A stretch of 64,000 nucleotides of DNA from Spongiactinospora sp. TRM90649 (GTDB lineage: Bacteria; Actinomycetota; Actinomycetes; Streptosporangiales; Streptosporangiaceae): contig NZ_JARLTC010000008.1 in NCBI RefSeq assembly GCF_029382225.1, positions 62,001 through 126,000 on the forward strand, given 5' to 3'. The translations under genes and the position numbers were made by a program. Shown here piece after piece: positions 24,283 to 31,771 of the stretch; the stretch's first letter is position 1; each line of letters begins with the position of its first letter. The notes below the pieces were generated by a model that saw only the letters and a list, made by a program, of their open reading frames with translations, made no database searches and was not told the DNA's origin.

Positions 24283-25251
24283 ATGCGCGCCATCAGGTTC
24301 CATGAGTACGGCCCGGCCGACGTGCTCCGGCTGGAGGAGACACCCGATCCGGTCCCGGGTGCGGACGAGCTGCTGATCCGGGTGGAGGGGGCGGGGGTCT
24401 CGTTCGTCGAGGTGCAGATCCGCGGCGGGCTGATGCCGCAGGTGCCGCTGCCGCTGCCGTTCACGCCGGGCTTCGAGATCGGCGGCACGGTGGTGGCGGC
24501 CGGGCCGGGGGCCGACCAGGAGTGGGTGGGACGGCGGGTGCTCGCCCTGAGCATGGCCGGCGGCGGCTACGCGGAGCTTGCCGTGGTGCCGGCCGCCGCC
24601 GTACGCGCGCTGCCGGACGGCCTCGCACTCGACGACGGCCTGGCCATGCTGGCCTCCGCGCCCGCGGCGATCGGCGCGCTGGACGCCGCCGCCATCCGGC
24701 CGGGCGAGACGGTGCTCGTCGAGGCGGCCACCGGCGCGGTCGGCGGCCTGCTGGTGCAGCTCGCCAAGGACGCCGGGGCGCGGGTCGTCGCGGCGGTCAA
24801 GGGTGAGCGCAAGCTCGCGTTCGCCGAAGAGCTCGGCGCCGACGCCGTGGTGGACTACGGCCGCCCCGGCTGGGACGACGAGGTCAGGAAGGCCGCGGGC
24901 GGCGACGTGGCGGTGGTCTTCGAGACGGTGGGCGGGGAGGTCGCGCGGACCGCGTTCGGCCTGCTCGCGCCCGGCACCGGCCGGATGATCATCTACGGCA
25001 CGGCCGGGGGCACGCCGCCGGAGCTGGACGTGGCCGGCATCCTCAACCGGGGGCTGACCGTGCGCGGCTTCGCCTCGGTGCTGCTGCCGCCCGCCGAGGT
25101 GGCCGCGCTGCAGGACCGGGCCTTCGCCTACGCCGCCGACGGGCGGATCAAGGCGGTGACCGGGGTGGTGCTGCCGCTGGCCGAGGCCGCCGCCGCGCAC
25201 CGCGCCTACGAGGAGCGGACGACCATCGGCAAGACCGTCCTGCGTCCGTGA
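24283..25251 (+). CDS. NADPH:quinone oxidoreductase (MDR superfamily)
   Basis: A 322-aa zinc-free medium-chain reductase. N-terminal GroES-like domain (MRAIRFHEYGPADVLRLEE), then TPGFEIGGTVVAAG, and a Rossmann domain with ATGAVGGLLVQLAKDAGARVV and ADAVVDYGRPGW. ATG 24283 follows GAGGAGG at 9 nt; an in-frame GTG at 24277 is too close. It reduces quinones or enones using NADPH. Divergent from its likely redox repressor, so it should be induced by quinone or electrophile stress. Confidence 0.9.
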   Translation: MRAIRFHEYGPADVLRLEETPDPVPGADELLIRVEGAGVSFVEVQIRGGLMPQVPLPLPFTPGFEIGGTVVAAGPGADQEWVGRRVLALSMAGGGYAELAVVPAAAVRALPDGLALDDGLAMLASAPAAIGALDAAAIRPGETVLVEAATGAVGGLLVQLAKDAGARVVAAVKGERKLAFAEELGADAVVDYGRPGWDDEVRKAAGGDVAVVFETVGGEVARTAFGLLAPGTGRMIIYGTAGGTPPELDVAGILNRGLTVRGFASVLLPPAEVAALQDRAFAYAADGRIKAVTGVVLPLAEAAAAHRAYEERTTIGKTVLRP

Positions 25252-25254
25252 GGA

Positions 25255-25284
25255 CGGCGCGCGCCACTCGACCGGCGCGCGCCG
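25255..25284. terminator. Bidirectional terminator hairpin
   Basis: CGGCGCGCGCC and GGCGCGCGCCG pair perfectly (11 bp) around an 8-nt loop, 4 nt after the oxidoreductase stop and 7 nt after the end of the convergent zinc-ribbon gene. Confidence 0.7.
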
Positions 25285-25291
25285 GGCGGTC

Positions 25292-25576
25292 TCAAGCGGC
25301 GCACAGCGGGCAGTCGCCGGTGGTGATCTGCATGCCCACCTGCCCGCCTCCGCCGAGGCTGACGACCTGGCCCGCACCCAGGCAGTAACGGCACGGCGAG
25401 GCCCCGGGGACCGCCGGATCCTGCCACGCCCCGCGCTCCCACGCCGCGGCCTCGGCGGAGGTCAGAGAGCCCGGACCTTCCACCCGTCCCCGCCCGGAGC
25501 AGAACCCGCACCGGGAGGACAGGTCGCCCTCGCCGTCGCGGCCTTCGCACACTGGGCATCTGATCGGATCTGTCAT
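25292..25576 (-). CDS. Small zinc-ribbon protein with four CxxC knuckles
   Basis: A 94-aa cytoplasmic protein with CPVC (7-10), CGFC (23-26), CRYC (62-65) and CPLC (89-92). Two pairs make two zinc sites, similar to the DnaJ cysteine-rich domain (CxGxG spacing as in GRG and GAG after each pair). ATG 25576 begins MTDPIRCPVC; the ribosome site AAGGGA is about 10 nt upstream. Function unknown; probably protein or nucleic-acid binding. Confidence 0.72.
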   Translation of the reverse strand: MTDPIRCPVCEGRDGEGDLSSRCGFCSGRGRVEGPGSLTSAEAAAWERGAWQDPAVPGASPCRYCLGAGQVVSLGGGGQVGMQITTGDCPLCAA

Positions 25577-25633
25577 GTCCGGCCGGTCCCTTCCCAGGGC
25601 TCGCAGGTCGTCATCGGACCCGACGCTACGCCC

Positions 25634-25649
25634 ACGTGTGCTCACACGT
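25634..25649. promoter_or_regulatory. Palindromic operator candidate
   Basis: ACGTGTG-CT-CACACGT, perfect 7-bp arms, 58 bp upstream of the zinc-ribbon gene. A second overlapping inverted pair GTGTGCT/AGCACAC spans 25636-25668. No dedicated regulator is obvious. Confidence 0.4.
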
Positions 25650-25846
25650 CAGCCAGGCGTAAGCACACTGCGACCGATTGGCTACGTATAGCGAGTGCGC
25701 GGCCGGGAATTCTCGGGGAGGAAGGTCGAACCCCACAGGAGGATCGATGTCGAGGGCGGTCGGTTCCGTGCCCACCCACCCAGGCCGGCCGTTCCTCGAC
25801 GGTTCCGCTCCCGCGTGCGAGCCTCCGTGCCGGTCGGCATGGCCGG

Positions 25847-26551
25847 TCAGCGGCCGGGCGCGCACCCGCAGCTCGGGGCCGGGGCCGGTCCCCCGGTGAG
25901 CCTGAGCCGGTCGATCAGCGAGGGCAGTTCGCGCATGTCATGGAAGATCACCGTGCCGGGGCCCTCCAGGCGGTGCGGCGGGGTGAGCCCGCCCGCGTAT
26001 CCGAAGGAGCGCATCCCGGCGGCGCGGGCCGCCTGCACGCCGTACCGGCTGTCCTCGACCACCACGCACCGGGCGGGTTCCACGCCCGACCGCTCGGCCG
26101 CGTGCAGGAACAGATCGGGTTCCGGCTTGCCGTGGGCGACCTCGGTGGCGCTGAAGATCCGGCCCTCGAAGCGGGGATACAGACCGGTGCGCCCGAGGGT
26201 GTGACGCATCTTGCCGTGACTGCCGCTGGAGGCGACGCAGGTGGGAAGCGTGATCGCGTCCAGCGCCTCGACGATGCCGTCCACCGGGGTCAGCTCGGCG
26301 TCGAGGGCCGCGCGGTAGACGCTCAGGAAGCGGCGCTCGGCCTCCAGCGCGAGCTCCGGGCCGAGCCTGGCCTCGATCAGCGCGTTGATGGACTTGCTGG
26401 ACCGGCCCATGAACAGGTCGACGACCTCCGCCTGGCCGAGCGGCCAGCCCAGTTCGCGCAGCACGGGCGTGAGCACCCGCGACGCGATGCGCTCGCTGTC
26501 CACGAGCACGCCGTCGCAGTCGAAAATTACCAATTCAACCGGTTCAGTCAC
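25847..26551 (-). CDS. HAD-superfamily phosphatase (beta-phosphoglucomutase-like)
   Basis: A 234-aa haloacid dehalogenase-like hydrolase, subfamily IA. Motif I FDCDGVLVDSE with the nucleophile Asp, motif II VASSG, Lys in HGKPEPDLFLHAAE, motif III VVEDSRYGVQAARAAGM. Helical cap between residues ~18 and 85. It could be a sugar-phosphate phosphatase or mutase; substrate not evident. Start GTG 26551 without a clear ribosome site. It lies 29 nt downstream of the XRE-DUF5753 gene on the same strand, where a DUF397 gene is often found in other genomes. Confidence 0.88.
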   Translation of the reverse strand: MTEPVELVIFDCDGVLVDSERIASRVLTPVLRELGWPLGQAEVVDLFMGRSSKSINALIEARLGPELALEAERRFLSVYRAALDAELTPVDGIVEALDAITLPTCVASSGSHGKMRHTLGRTGLYPRFEGRIFSATEVAHGKPEPDLFLHAAERSGVEPARCVVVEDSRYGVQAARAAGMRSFGYAGGLTPPHRLEGPGTVIFHDMRELPSLIDRLRLTGGPAPAPSCGCAPGR

Positions 26552-26580
26552 CAGTGCACGCTATCCGATGGGCCGACCGC

Positions 26581-27477
26581 TCAGGTGTCCCGCAGGATGC
26601 GGTGCAGCAGGGCGGGCGTCTCGACGGCGGGCGCGGCCTCGGTGGCGAGGCGGTTCATCACGTGCGTGTAGTGCGCGACATCGGCCGGGCGGTCGGGATA
26701 GAGCGCGCTGGCGAGCTGCTCCAGGTACACGACGTCGGGCAGGACCCTCTCGGGCAGCCGCAGGATGGTGATCGGCCCGCCGGAGGCCGCGTGGCCGCCG
26801 GCTGTGAACGGCAGGATCTGGATGGTGATGTGCGGCATGTCGGCCGCCTCGATGAGGTGCTGGATCTGCGCCCGCATCACCGCGGCGCCGCCGATCGGAC
26901 GGCGCAGCGCCGCCTCGTCCAGCACCGCCCACAGGCGTGGCGGGTGGGCCCGGTGCAGGATCTGCTGGCGGCCCATCCGCAGCTCGACGCCGCGCTCCAC
27001 GCGCGACTCGGAGACGCCGATGTCGCCGAGCGAGATGACGGCCCGCGCGTAACCGGCGGTCTGCAGCAGGCCGGGCACGAACTGCACCTCGTAGGTGCGG
27101 ATCAGGCTCGCGGCCTGTTCCAGGCCGAGGTAGGCGTGCAGCCAGTGCGGCGTCACGTCGGAGTAGGCGCTCCACCAGCCCGGCGTGTTGGCGTGCTGGG
27201 CGAGTTCGAGCAGGGTGGCCCGCTCGTCTTCGCCGCTGACGCCGTACAGGGTGAGCAGGTCGGCGACATCTCGCAGTTTGCAACCGATCCGGGCCAGCTC
27301 CAAGCGGCTGATCTTGGAGTGGGAGGCGCGGATGGCCTCGCCCGCCTCCTCCCTGGAAATGCCCATAGACTCACGTAAGGCGCGTAAGCGCGCACCTAAG
27401 ATCATGCGTGGCACCATCGGCCCGGCGTGCCGGTGCTCCTGATCCACCGCCGCCTCAAGGTATTCGACGGCATCCAT
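26581..27477 (-). CDS. XRE-family regulator with DUF5753 domain
   Basis: A 298-aa protein. HTH at residues ~28-85 (LRALRESMGISREEAGEAI ... SKISRLE), then the DUF5753 effector domain with YLGLEQAASLIRTYEVQFVPGLLQT and a C-terminal VYLEQLASALYPDRPADVAHY. This is the standard architecture of a large actinobacterial regulator family often paired with DUF397 proteins; no DUF397 gene is adjacent. ATG 27477 follows GGGGAG at 8 nt; an upstream frame start lacks one. Targets unknown. Confidence 0.9.
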   Translation of the reverse strand: MDAVEYLEAAVDQEHRHAGPMVPRMILGARLRALRESMGISREEAGEAIRASHSKISRLELARIGCKLRDVADLLTLYGVSGEDERATLLELAQHANTPGWWSAYSDVTPHWLHAYLGLEQAASLIRTYEVQFVPGLLQTAGYARAVISLGDIGVSESRVERGVELRMGRQQILHRAHPPRLWAVLDEAALRRPIGGAAVMRAQIQHLIEAADMPHITIQILPFTAGGHAASGGPITILRLPERVLPDVVYLEQLASALYPDRPADVAHYTHVMNRLATEAAPAVETPALLHRILRDT

Positions 27478-27781
27478 GACGCTCACTCCCCGATCGACGA
27501 TCATGCTGACCGACCAAGCCTCTCACTTGACTCGCATCGCACACAGTGGGATGACATTGTTGACAATTTTGGACCTTCTAGCATCCGTCATTTCGCCCAC
27601 TAAGGGAAATAACAACCCCTGATAGCGCTCTCTCACCTTCCTGCCGAAGGGAAGAACGCTACCCGACGTCCAAGGTGGTCCTGATCAACATTGGCTCGAC
27701 ACCGTGCGTGAGCGGCTTCGCCGGGATCGGGTACGGGGCACGGCCGGCGCCCTGCCAGGACGCGCCGGCCGTGCCGGTCTC
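27478..27781. other. Intergenic region: regulator promoter side and terminator
   Basis: 304 bp. ATTGTTGACAAT at 27556-27567 is a small palindrome about 80 bp before the XRE start and may be its own site. The 3' part holds the amidase terminator at 27737-27775. No gene seen. Confidence 0.45.
27737..27775 (-). terminator. Terminator of amidase gene
   Basis: GGCACGGCCGGCGC and GCGCCGGCCGTGCC form a perfect 14-bp stem with an 11-nt loop, 6 nt after the amidase stop codon. No T-run. Confidence 0.75.
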
Positions 27782-29302
27782 TCAGGTGCGGGTGATCCGC
27801 ACCGCGTCGGCGATCACCTGACCGGCGCCGGAGGTCCACCGGCTCACGCCGACGACGTCACGGTCTCCCGCGGCCAGGGAGAACGTGCCGATGGAGCGCC
27901 AGGTGCCGCCGCCCGCGCGCTGGTCCACGTAGACGGTCTTGTTTCCGCCGCTCGCGGCGACGATGTAGGGTGCCGCGCTGTTGTAGCCGGGGTCGGCCGG
28001 GTACCAGACGTCCACCCGGTATGTACCCGCGCTGGGAATCTTGACGCGGAACCAGGCGGGATCGCTGGTTCGCGCGGGCGCGGTGAACCGGTAGTCGGCC
28101 CCGTGCCGCTGGCCCGAGTAGGCCGAGGTGCCCCAGGCGGCGCTCGCGGTGAACCGTCCGGCGGTGGTGTTGTCCACGGTGGCCGACCATGACGGGTTGC
28201 CGCCGCCGGTCACGAACCCCATGTACCGGGACCAGTTCCAGTGCGACCCGGGGTCGGTGTGGTCGGCCCCCGGCACCTCCTTGTGGCCGATGATGGCGGC
28301 CCTGGTCTTGGGGATGCCGTACTTGTCGCAGAGGTAACGGGTCAACGCCGCCGAGGACCGGTACATGGCGTCGGTGAACCACGAGGCGTCGCTCACGAAG
28401 CCCTCGTGCTCGATGCCGATGGACCGGGTGTTGTAGTTCCAGTTCCCGGCGTGCCAGGCGATGTCCTTGTCGCGGACCATCTGGGTGACGGCCCCGTTGG
28501 AGGACCTGACCACGTAGTGCGCCGAGACCTTGGCGCTCGGGTTCTGGAACCAGGAGATCGTCCCGGCGTACGACCCCTGGGTCACGTGGATGACGATCCG
28601 GTCGATCCGGTGGCTGGACTCCCGGTTCGCCCCGGTGTAGTTGCCGGAGTTGGCGGCCACCCACGCGGCGCCCGGGTAGTCGGCGCTCGCCGCGCGGAAT
28701 CCCGAGCCGCGCGCGTTGAGGTCCTGGATCCGCGCGTACGGCCCGCGGTCCACGGTGATCTCCCTCGGCGCGACGGTGACTCCGGCCGCGCGGAACCCGG
28801 TGCCGAGCAGCTCGTAGACCGTGTCGGCGTACAGCCGGGCGACCTCCGGCGTGGAGGCGTTGCCGTACTCGGCCACGGTCGTGTACCAGCGGGCCACGTC
28901 CTTGCGGGCGGCGGCGTCGAGGCCCTGCTCGTCGGCGAGGGCGCGGAGCACGGCCGCCCCGCCGAGGACGTTGGCGGCGGTGTCCGCGCGCAGCCTGGCG
29001 ACCGGCTCGCCGGTCAGTTCGGCGGCGCGTTCGAGGGTGTGCGTGGTGGGATTGCCGACCAGGTGCATGACGCCGTAGCCGCCGCTGGCGCTGGGCGCGC
29101 CGCCGTGGCCGTCGAGGTGGGTCTCGGCGTAGGCGACCGCTACCAGCAGGTCGCGGGGCACGTCGCGGGCGGCGGCGGCCTCGGCGAACGCGGTCTCCAG
29201 GGGATCGGCGGCCGCACGGGCCCACGCCGGGCCGGCCACACCGGTCTGCGACACGGCGAGCGCGGCGAGTACGGCGACGGCCGCTAATCGGACGACGGTC
29301 AT
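27782..29302 (-). CDS. Secreted N-acetylmuramoyl-L-alanine amidase
   Basis: 506 aa. Signal peptide at residues 1-29 (VVRLAAVAVLAALAVSQTGV, cleavage near AWA-RA). A helical domain (~40-140; DLLVAVAYAETH, ASGGYGVMHL) resembles the lysozyme/transglycosylase fold. The amidase-2 domain (~205-350) has IVIHVTQG with a zinc His, SAHYVVRSSNGAV, AWHAGNW, and HTDPGSHWNW with the second His. The last ~130 residues are a golvesin-like carbohydrate-binding domain (GTYRVDVWYPADPGYNSAAP). It cuts the amide between muramic acid and L-Ala in the cell wall. ATG 29302 follows GGAGGAG. A promoter candidate (-35 ACGACA 29366-29361, -10 TACTGT 29342-29337) lies upstream. Confidence 0.9.
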   Translation of the reverse strand: MTVVRLAAVAVLAALAVSQTGVAGPAWARAAADPLETAFAEAAAARDVPRDLLVAVAYAETHLDGHGGAPSASGGYGVMHLVGNPTTHTLERAAELTGEPVARLRADTAANVLGGAAVLRALADEQGLDAAARKDVARWYTTVAEYGNASTPEVARLYADTVYELLGTGFRAAGVTVAPREITVDRGPYARIQDLNARGSGFRAASADYPGAAWVAANSGNYTGANRESSHRIDRIVIHVTQGSYAGTISWFQNPSAKVSAHYVVRSSNGAVTQMVRDKDIAWHAGNWNYNTRSIGIEHEGFVSDASWFTDAMYRSSAALTRYLCDKYGIPKTRAAIIGHKEVPGADHTDPGSHWNWSRYMGFVTGGGNPSWSATVDNTTAGRFTASAAWGTSAYSGQRHGADYRFTAPARTSDPAWFRVKIPSAGTYRVDVWYPADPGYNSAAPYIVAASGGNKTVYVDQRAGGGTWRSIGTFSLAAGDRDVVGVSRWTSGAGQVIADAVRITRT

Positions 29303-29432
29303 GAAAGCTCCTCCATCGGGGATCCGACGGCATGCCACAGTAGGGGCAAATCATGACTTGTGTCGTTAATTGACATTACTGGTTGGTTAGAGGAAACCTT
29401 CCTTCTTTACAACCGGTGTCGATGAAGGTCGA

Positions 29433-29909
29433 TCAGCCGGACGCTTCGAGCCGCCGCCGGACGGCGTCGCGATCCACGCCGAGGACGCGGATCAGATCGG
29501 CCACCGGGTCGGGGGCCGCCGAGTCGAGCAGCGCCGTCAGCAGCCGCGCTGGGGCGACATGGCGGGTGCGCACGGTCGTGCCCCGCACGGCCTTGCCGAG
29601 CGTCGCCCGGGCCGTGGAGGTCACCGCGCTGACCCGCACCGCCGGATGCCGGTGCGGCGCGAACTCCGGGTCGAGGATGTCCCCCACCCGGATGCCGATC
29701 GAGGCCAGCGCCTCACGGTCGAGCAGGTCGAGCCCGGAGCGGGCGGTCCCCAGGTCCACCCCGAAGGCGCGGGCGGCCGGGGACTCCGGTGCGCGGAGCA
29801 GTCCGAGCAGCAGGTGCTCGGTGCCCAGGCGGCGGTTGCCCCGGCGGCGGGCCTCGTCGAGCGCGGCGTCCACCACCGACGCGAAGGGACTGCGGGATCG
29901 GCCGAGCAT
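29433..29909 (-). CDS. Clp N-terminal-domain protein (no ATPase)
   Basis: 158 aa. Two Clp-R repeats of the ClpA/ClpC N-domain: FASVVDAALDEARRRGNRRLGTEHLLLGLL (29790-29890) and a second weaker copy TSTARATLGKAV ... TRHVAPARLLTALL. ClpC N-domains bind adaptors or substrates; here there is no AAA+ domain, so it may act as an adaptor or a decoy. ATG 29909, GAGG 5 nt upstream. It directly follows (7 nt) the small HTH gene, a pair seen widely in actinobacteria. Confidence 0.82.
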   Translation of the reverse strand: MLGRSRSPFASVVDAALDEARRRGNRRLGTEHLLLGLLRAPESPAARAFGVDLGTARSGLDLLDREALASIGIRVGDILDPEFAPHRHPAVRVSAVTSTARATLGKAVRGTTVRTRHVAPARLLTALLDSAAPDPVADLIRVLGVDRDAVRRRLEASG

Positions 29910-29916
29910 GTGCGCC

Positions 29917-30120
29917 TCACTTCCCGTACTTGGCGTGCACCGACTGGCGGGACATGCCGAGCGCGTCGCCGATCTGCTCCCAGGTCCAGCCCTGCTCTCT
30001 GGCGGCGGCGACCGACAGGGCCTCGACGCGCTCGGCGAGCCGGTGCAGCGCGGAGACCGCGCGCAGCCCCACGGCCGGGTCACCGGCCTTGAGTCGTTCG
30101 GAGATCCGCTCTACGTCCAC
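29917..30120 (-). CDS. Small HTH regulator paired with Clp-N protein
   Basis: 67 aa. An N-terminal helix (VERISERLKAGDPAVGLRAV) and a C-terminal helix-turn-helix (GWTWEQIGDALGMSRQSVHAKYGK region) like sigma-70 region 4 or a Myb-like fold. GTG at 30120 starts 6 nt after a -10 box inside the adjacent palindrome and lacks a ribosome site, so it is likely leaderless and autoregulated. It is a good candidate to bind the palindrome at 30122-30169, by position. Confidence 0.8.
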   Translation of the reverse strand: MDVERISERLKAGDPAVGLRAVSALHRLAERVEALSVAAAREQGWTWEQIGDALGMSRQSVHAKYGK

Positions 30121-30121
30121 C

Positions 30122-30169
30122 CTGTCAGGCTAGGTTGACAAAGCCGATTTTGTCAACCTAGCCTGACAG
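30122..30169. promoter_or_regulatory. 48-bp perfect palindrome holding two divergent promoters
   Basis: Two 21-bp perfectly complementary arms (30122-30142 and 30149-30169) around 6 bp (GCCGAT). Each arm is itself an 18-bp imperfect palindrome, TGTCAGGCTAGGTTGACA. Each arm also supplies a -35 TTGACA to one direction and a -10 TAGCCT to the other, spaced 18 bp: plus strand -35 30135-30140, -10 30159-30164; minus strand the mirror image. So one repressor binding the arms would shut both the HTH/Clp-N genes and the monooxygenase. Confidence 0.8.
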
Positions 30170-30193
30170 CCTTCCACCGATCTGGAGGCGAAC

Positions 30194-31750
30194 GTGGACA
30201 CCGATGTCGTCATCGTCGGCGCCGGGCCGACCGGGCTGCTGCTCGCGTGCGAGCTGCGGCTGGCGGGCCTGCGGCCGGTCGTGCTGGAGCGGCGGCCGGA
30301 GCCGTCCGAACTGCCCAAGGCCAACGGGCTGGGCGGGCAGATCATCCGGCTGCTCGACCAGCGCGGCCTGCTGGGACGCCTGAGCGAGGGCAGCCCCTAC
30401 TCAGGGCCGGTCCCGAGGTATCCGTTCGGCCCGATCCCGCTGGAACTGTCCAGGCTGGGCGGCGAACCGCCGTTCGAGGTGCTGGTGATCCAGCAGCCCC
30501 GGCTGGAACGGCTGCTCGGCGAACGGGCCGCCGAGCTGGGCGCGGAGATCCGGCGCGGGCACGAGCTGACCACCATGGCACAGGACGAGAGCGGGGTGAC
30601 GCTGGCCGTGCGCGGCCCCGACGGGCCGTACCGGCTGCGCGCCGGATACGTCGTGGGCTGCGACGGCGCGCGCAGCCCGGTGCGCGAGCAGGCCGGGATC
30701 GGCTTCCCCGGGACGGCCGACCCCGACGCGGTGCGGATCGGGCACTTCCGGTCCGAGGGCGCGGCCGGGGCGCTGCTCGAAGCCCCCGAGGTCGAGGTCC
30801 CCGGCTTCGGACGCCTGGAGCCCGGCTGGAACCACACCCCGCGCGGGCGCGTCATCGTGACCTCGCTGCACCCGGGCGTCCACGTCGTGGGCATCCGCGA
30901 ACGGCGCGGGCCCGAGTCCGGTACCGAGGACGGAGTGGACGGCGGCGCGGTGTCGCTCGCCGAGTTCCAGGAGGCAGCGCGCCGGGTGCTCGGCGCGGAA
31001 CTGCCGCTCGGCGAACCGATCTGGATGTCCCGGACGGTGGCCCAGGCCCGGCTCGCCGACCGCTTCGTGGACGGGCGGGTGCTGTTGGCCGGAGACGCCG
31101 CGCACCTGTTCCCGGCGGGCGGCTCGGCCCTCAACGCGGGCATGACCGACGCGCTGAACCTCGGCTGGAAACTGGCCGCGCGGGTGCGCGGCTGGGCGCC
31201 GCCGGACCTGCTCGGCTCCTACGACACCGAACGCCGGGCCGCCGCCGCCCGCGCGCTGCTGCACACCCGAGCCCAGGCGGCACTGGACCGCGACGGCGAC
31301 AGTGAGGAGAGCGCGGCGCTGCGGGAACTGGTCACCGAACTGCTGCGGTTCGAGGAGCCGCTGCGGCACGTGGCGGAACTCATGAGCGGCGCGGACGTCC
31401 GCCGGCCCGCCCCCCACGGTCACCCCCTCGTCGGCCGGATCGCCCCCGACCTCCCCCTTAAGCGTCCGTCCGGCGAGCCGTCCCGGGTCGCCGAACTGAT
31501 GCGCACGGCCCGCCCGGTACTCCTCGACCTCGGCGTCCCCGGCCTCCGCGAAGCGGCCGATCCCTGGCGCGACCGCGTCGACCTCGTCCCCGCCACCAGC
31601 CCCTCCCCACCCGCCCACGCCCTCCTCATCCGCCCCGACGGCCAAGTAGCCTGGGCCGCCGACACCCCCGACACCCTCCCCCAGGCCCTCCAGCACTGGT
31701 TCGGCCAATCCCTCACATCAACCAACCCCACCGCCCACCACAGAGCCTGA
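30194..31750 (+). CDS. FAD-dependent aromatic monooxygenase (Rox/PheA type)
   Basis: 518-aa class A flavoprotein monooxygenase. GAGPTG (residues ~9-14) is the dinucleotide-binding motif, VVGCDGARSPVR the DG motif, and VLLAGDAAHLFPAGGSALNAGM the GD motif near residue 300; a C-terminal thioredoxin-like domain (~400-500) is typical of the phenol hydroxylase/rifampicin monooxygenase group. It hydroxylates aromatic compounds using NAD(P)H and O2, so a detoxification or antibiotic-inactivation role is plausible. GTG 30194 with CTGGAGG upstream. Driven from the palindromic promoter and ends in a terminator shared with the ABC gene. Confidence 0.9.
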   Translation: MDTDVVIVGAGPTGLLLACELRLAGLRPVVLERRPEPSELPKANGLGGQIIRLLDQRGLLGRLSEGSPYSGPVPRYPFGPIPLELSRLGGEPPFEVLVIQQPRLERLLGERAAELGAEIRRGHELTTMAQDESGVTLAVRGPDGPYRLRAGYVVGCDGARSPVREQAGIGFPGTADPDAVRIGHFRSEGAAGALLEAPEVEVPGFGRLEPGWNHTPRGRVIVTSLHPGVHVVGIRERRGPESGTEDGVDGGAVSLAEFQEAARRVLGAELPLGEPIWMSRTVAQARLADRFVDGRVLLAGDAAHLFPAGGSALNAGMTDALNLGWKLAARVRGWAPPDLLGSYDTERRAAAARALLHTRAQAALDRDGDSEESAALRELVTELLRFEEPLRHVAELMSGADVRRPAPHGHPLVGRIAPDLPLKRPSGEPSRVAELMRTARPVLLDLGVPGLREAADPWRDRVDLVPATSPSPPAHALLIRPDGQVAWAADTPDTLPQALQHWFGQSLTSTNPTAHHRA

Positions 31751-31771
31751 CCGCGGCCGGGAGCGGTCAGG
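31746..31771. terminator. Bidirectional terminator overlapping two stop codons
   Basis: CCTGACCGC and GCGGTCAGG, perfect 9-bp arms with an 8-nt loop. The plus-strand monooxygenase stop and the minus-strand ABC stop both lie inside it. Confidence 0.65.
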
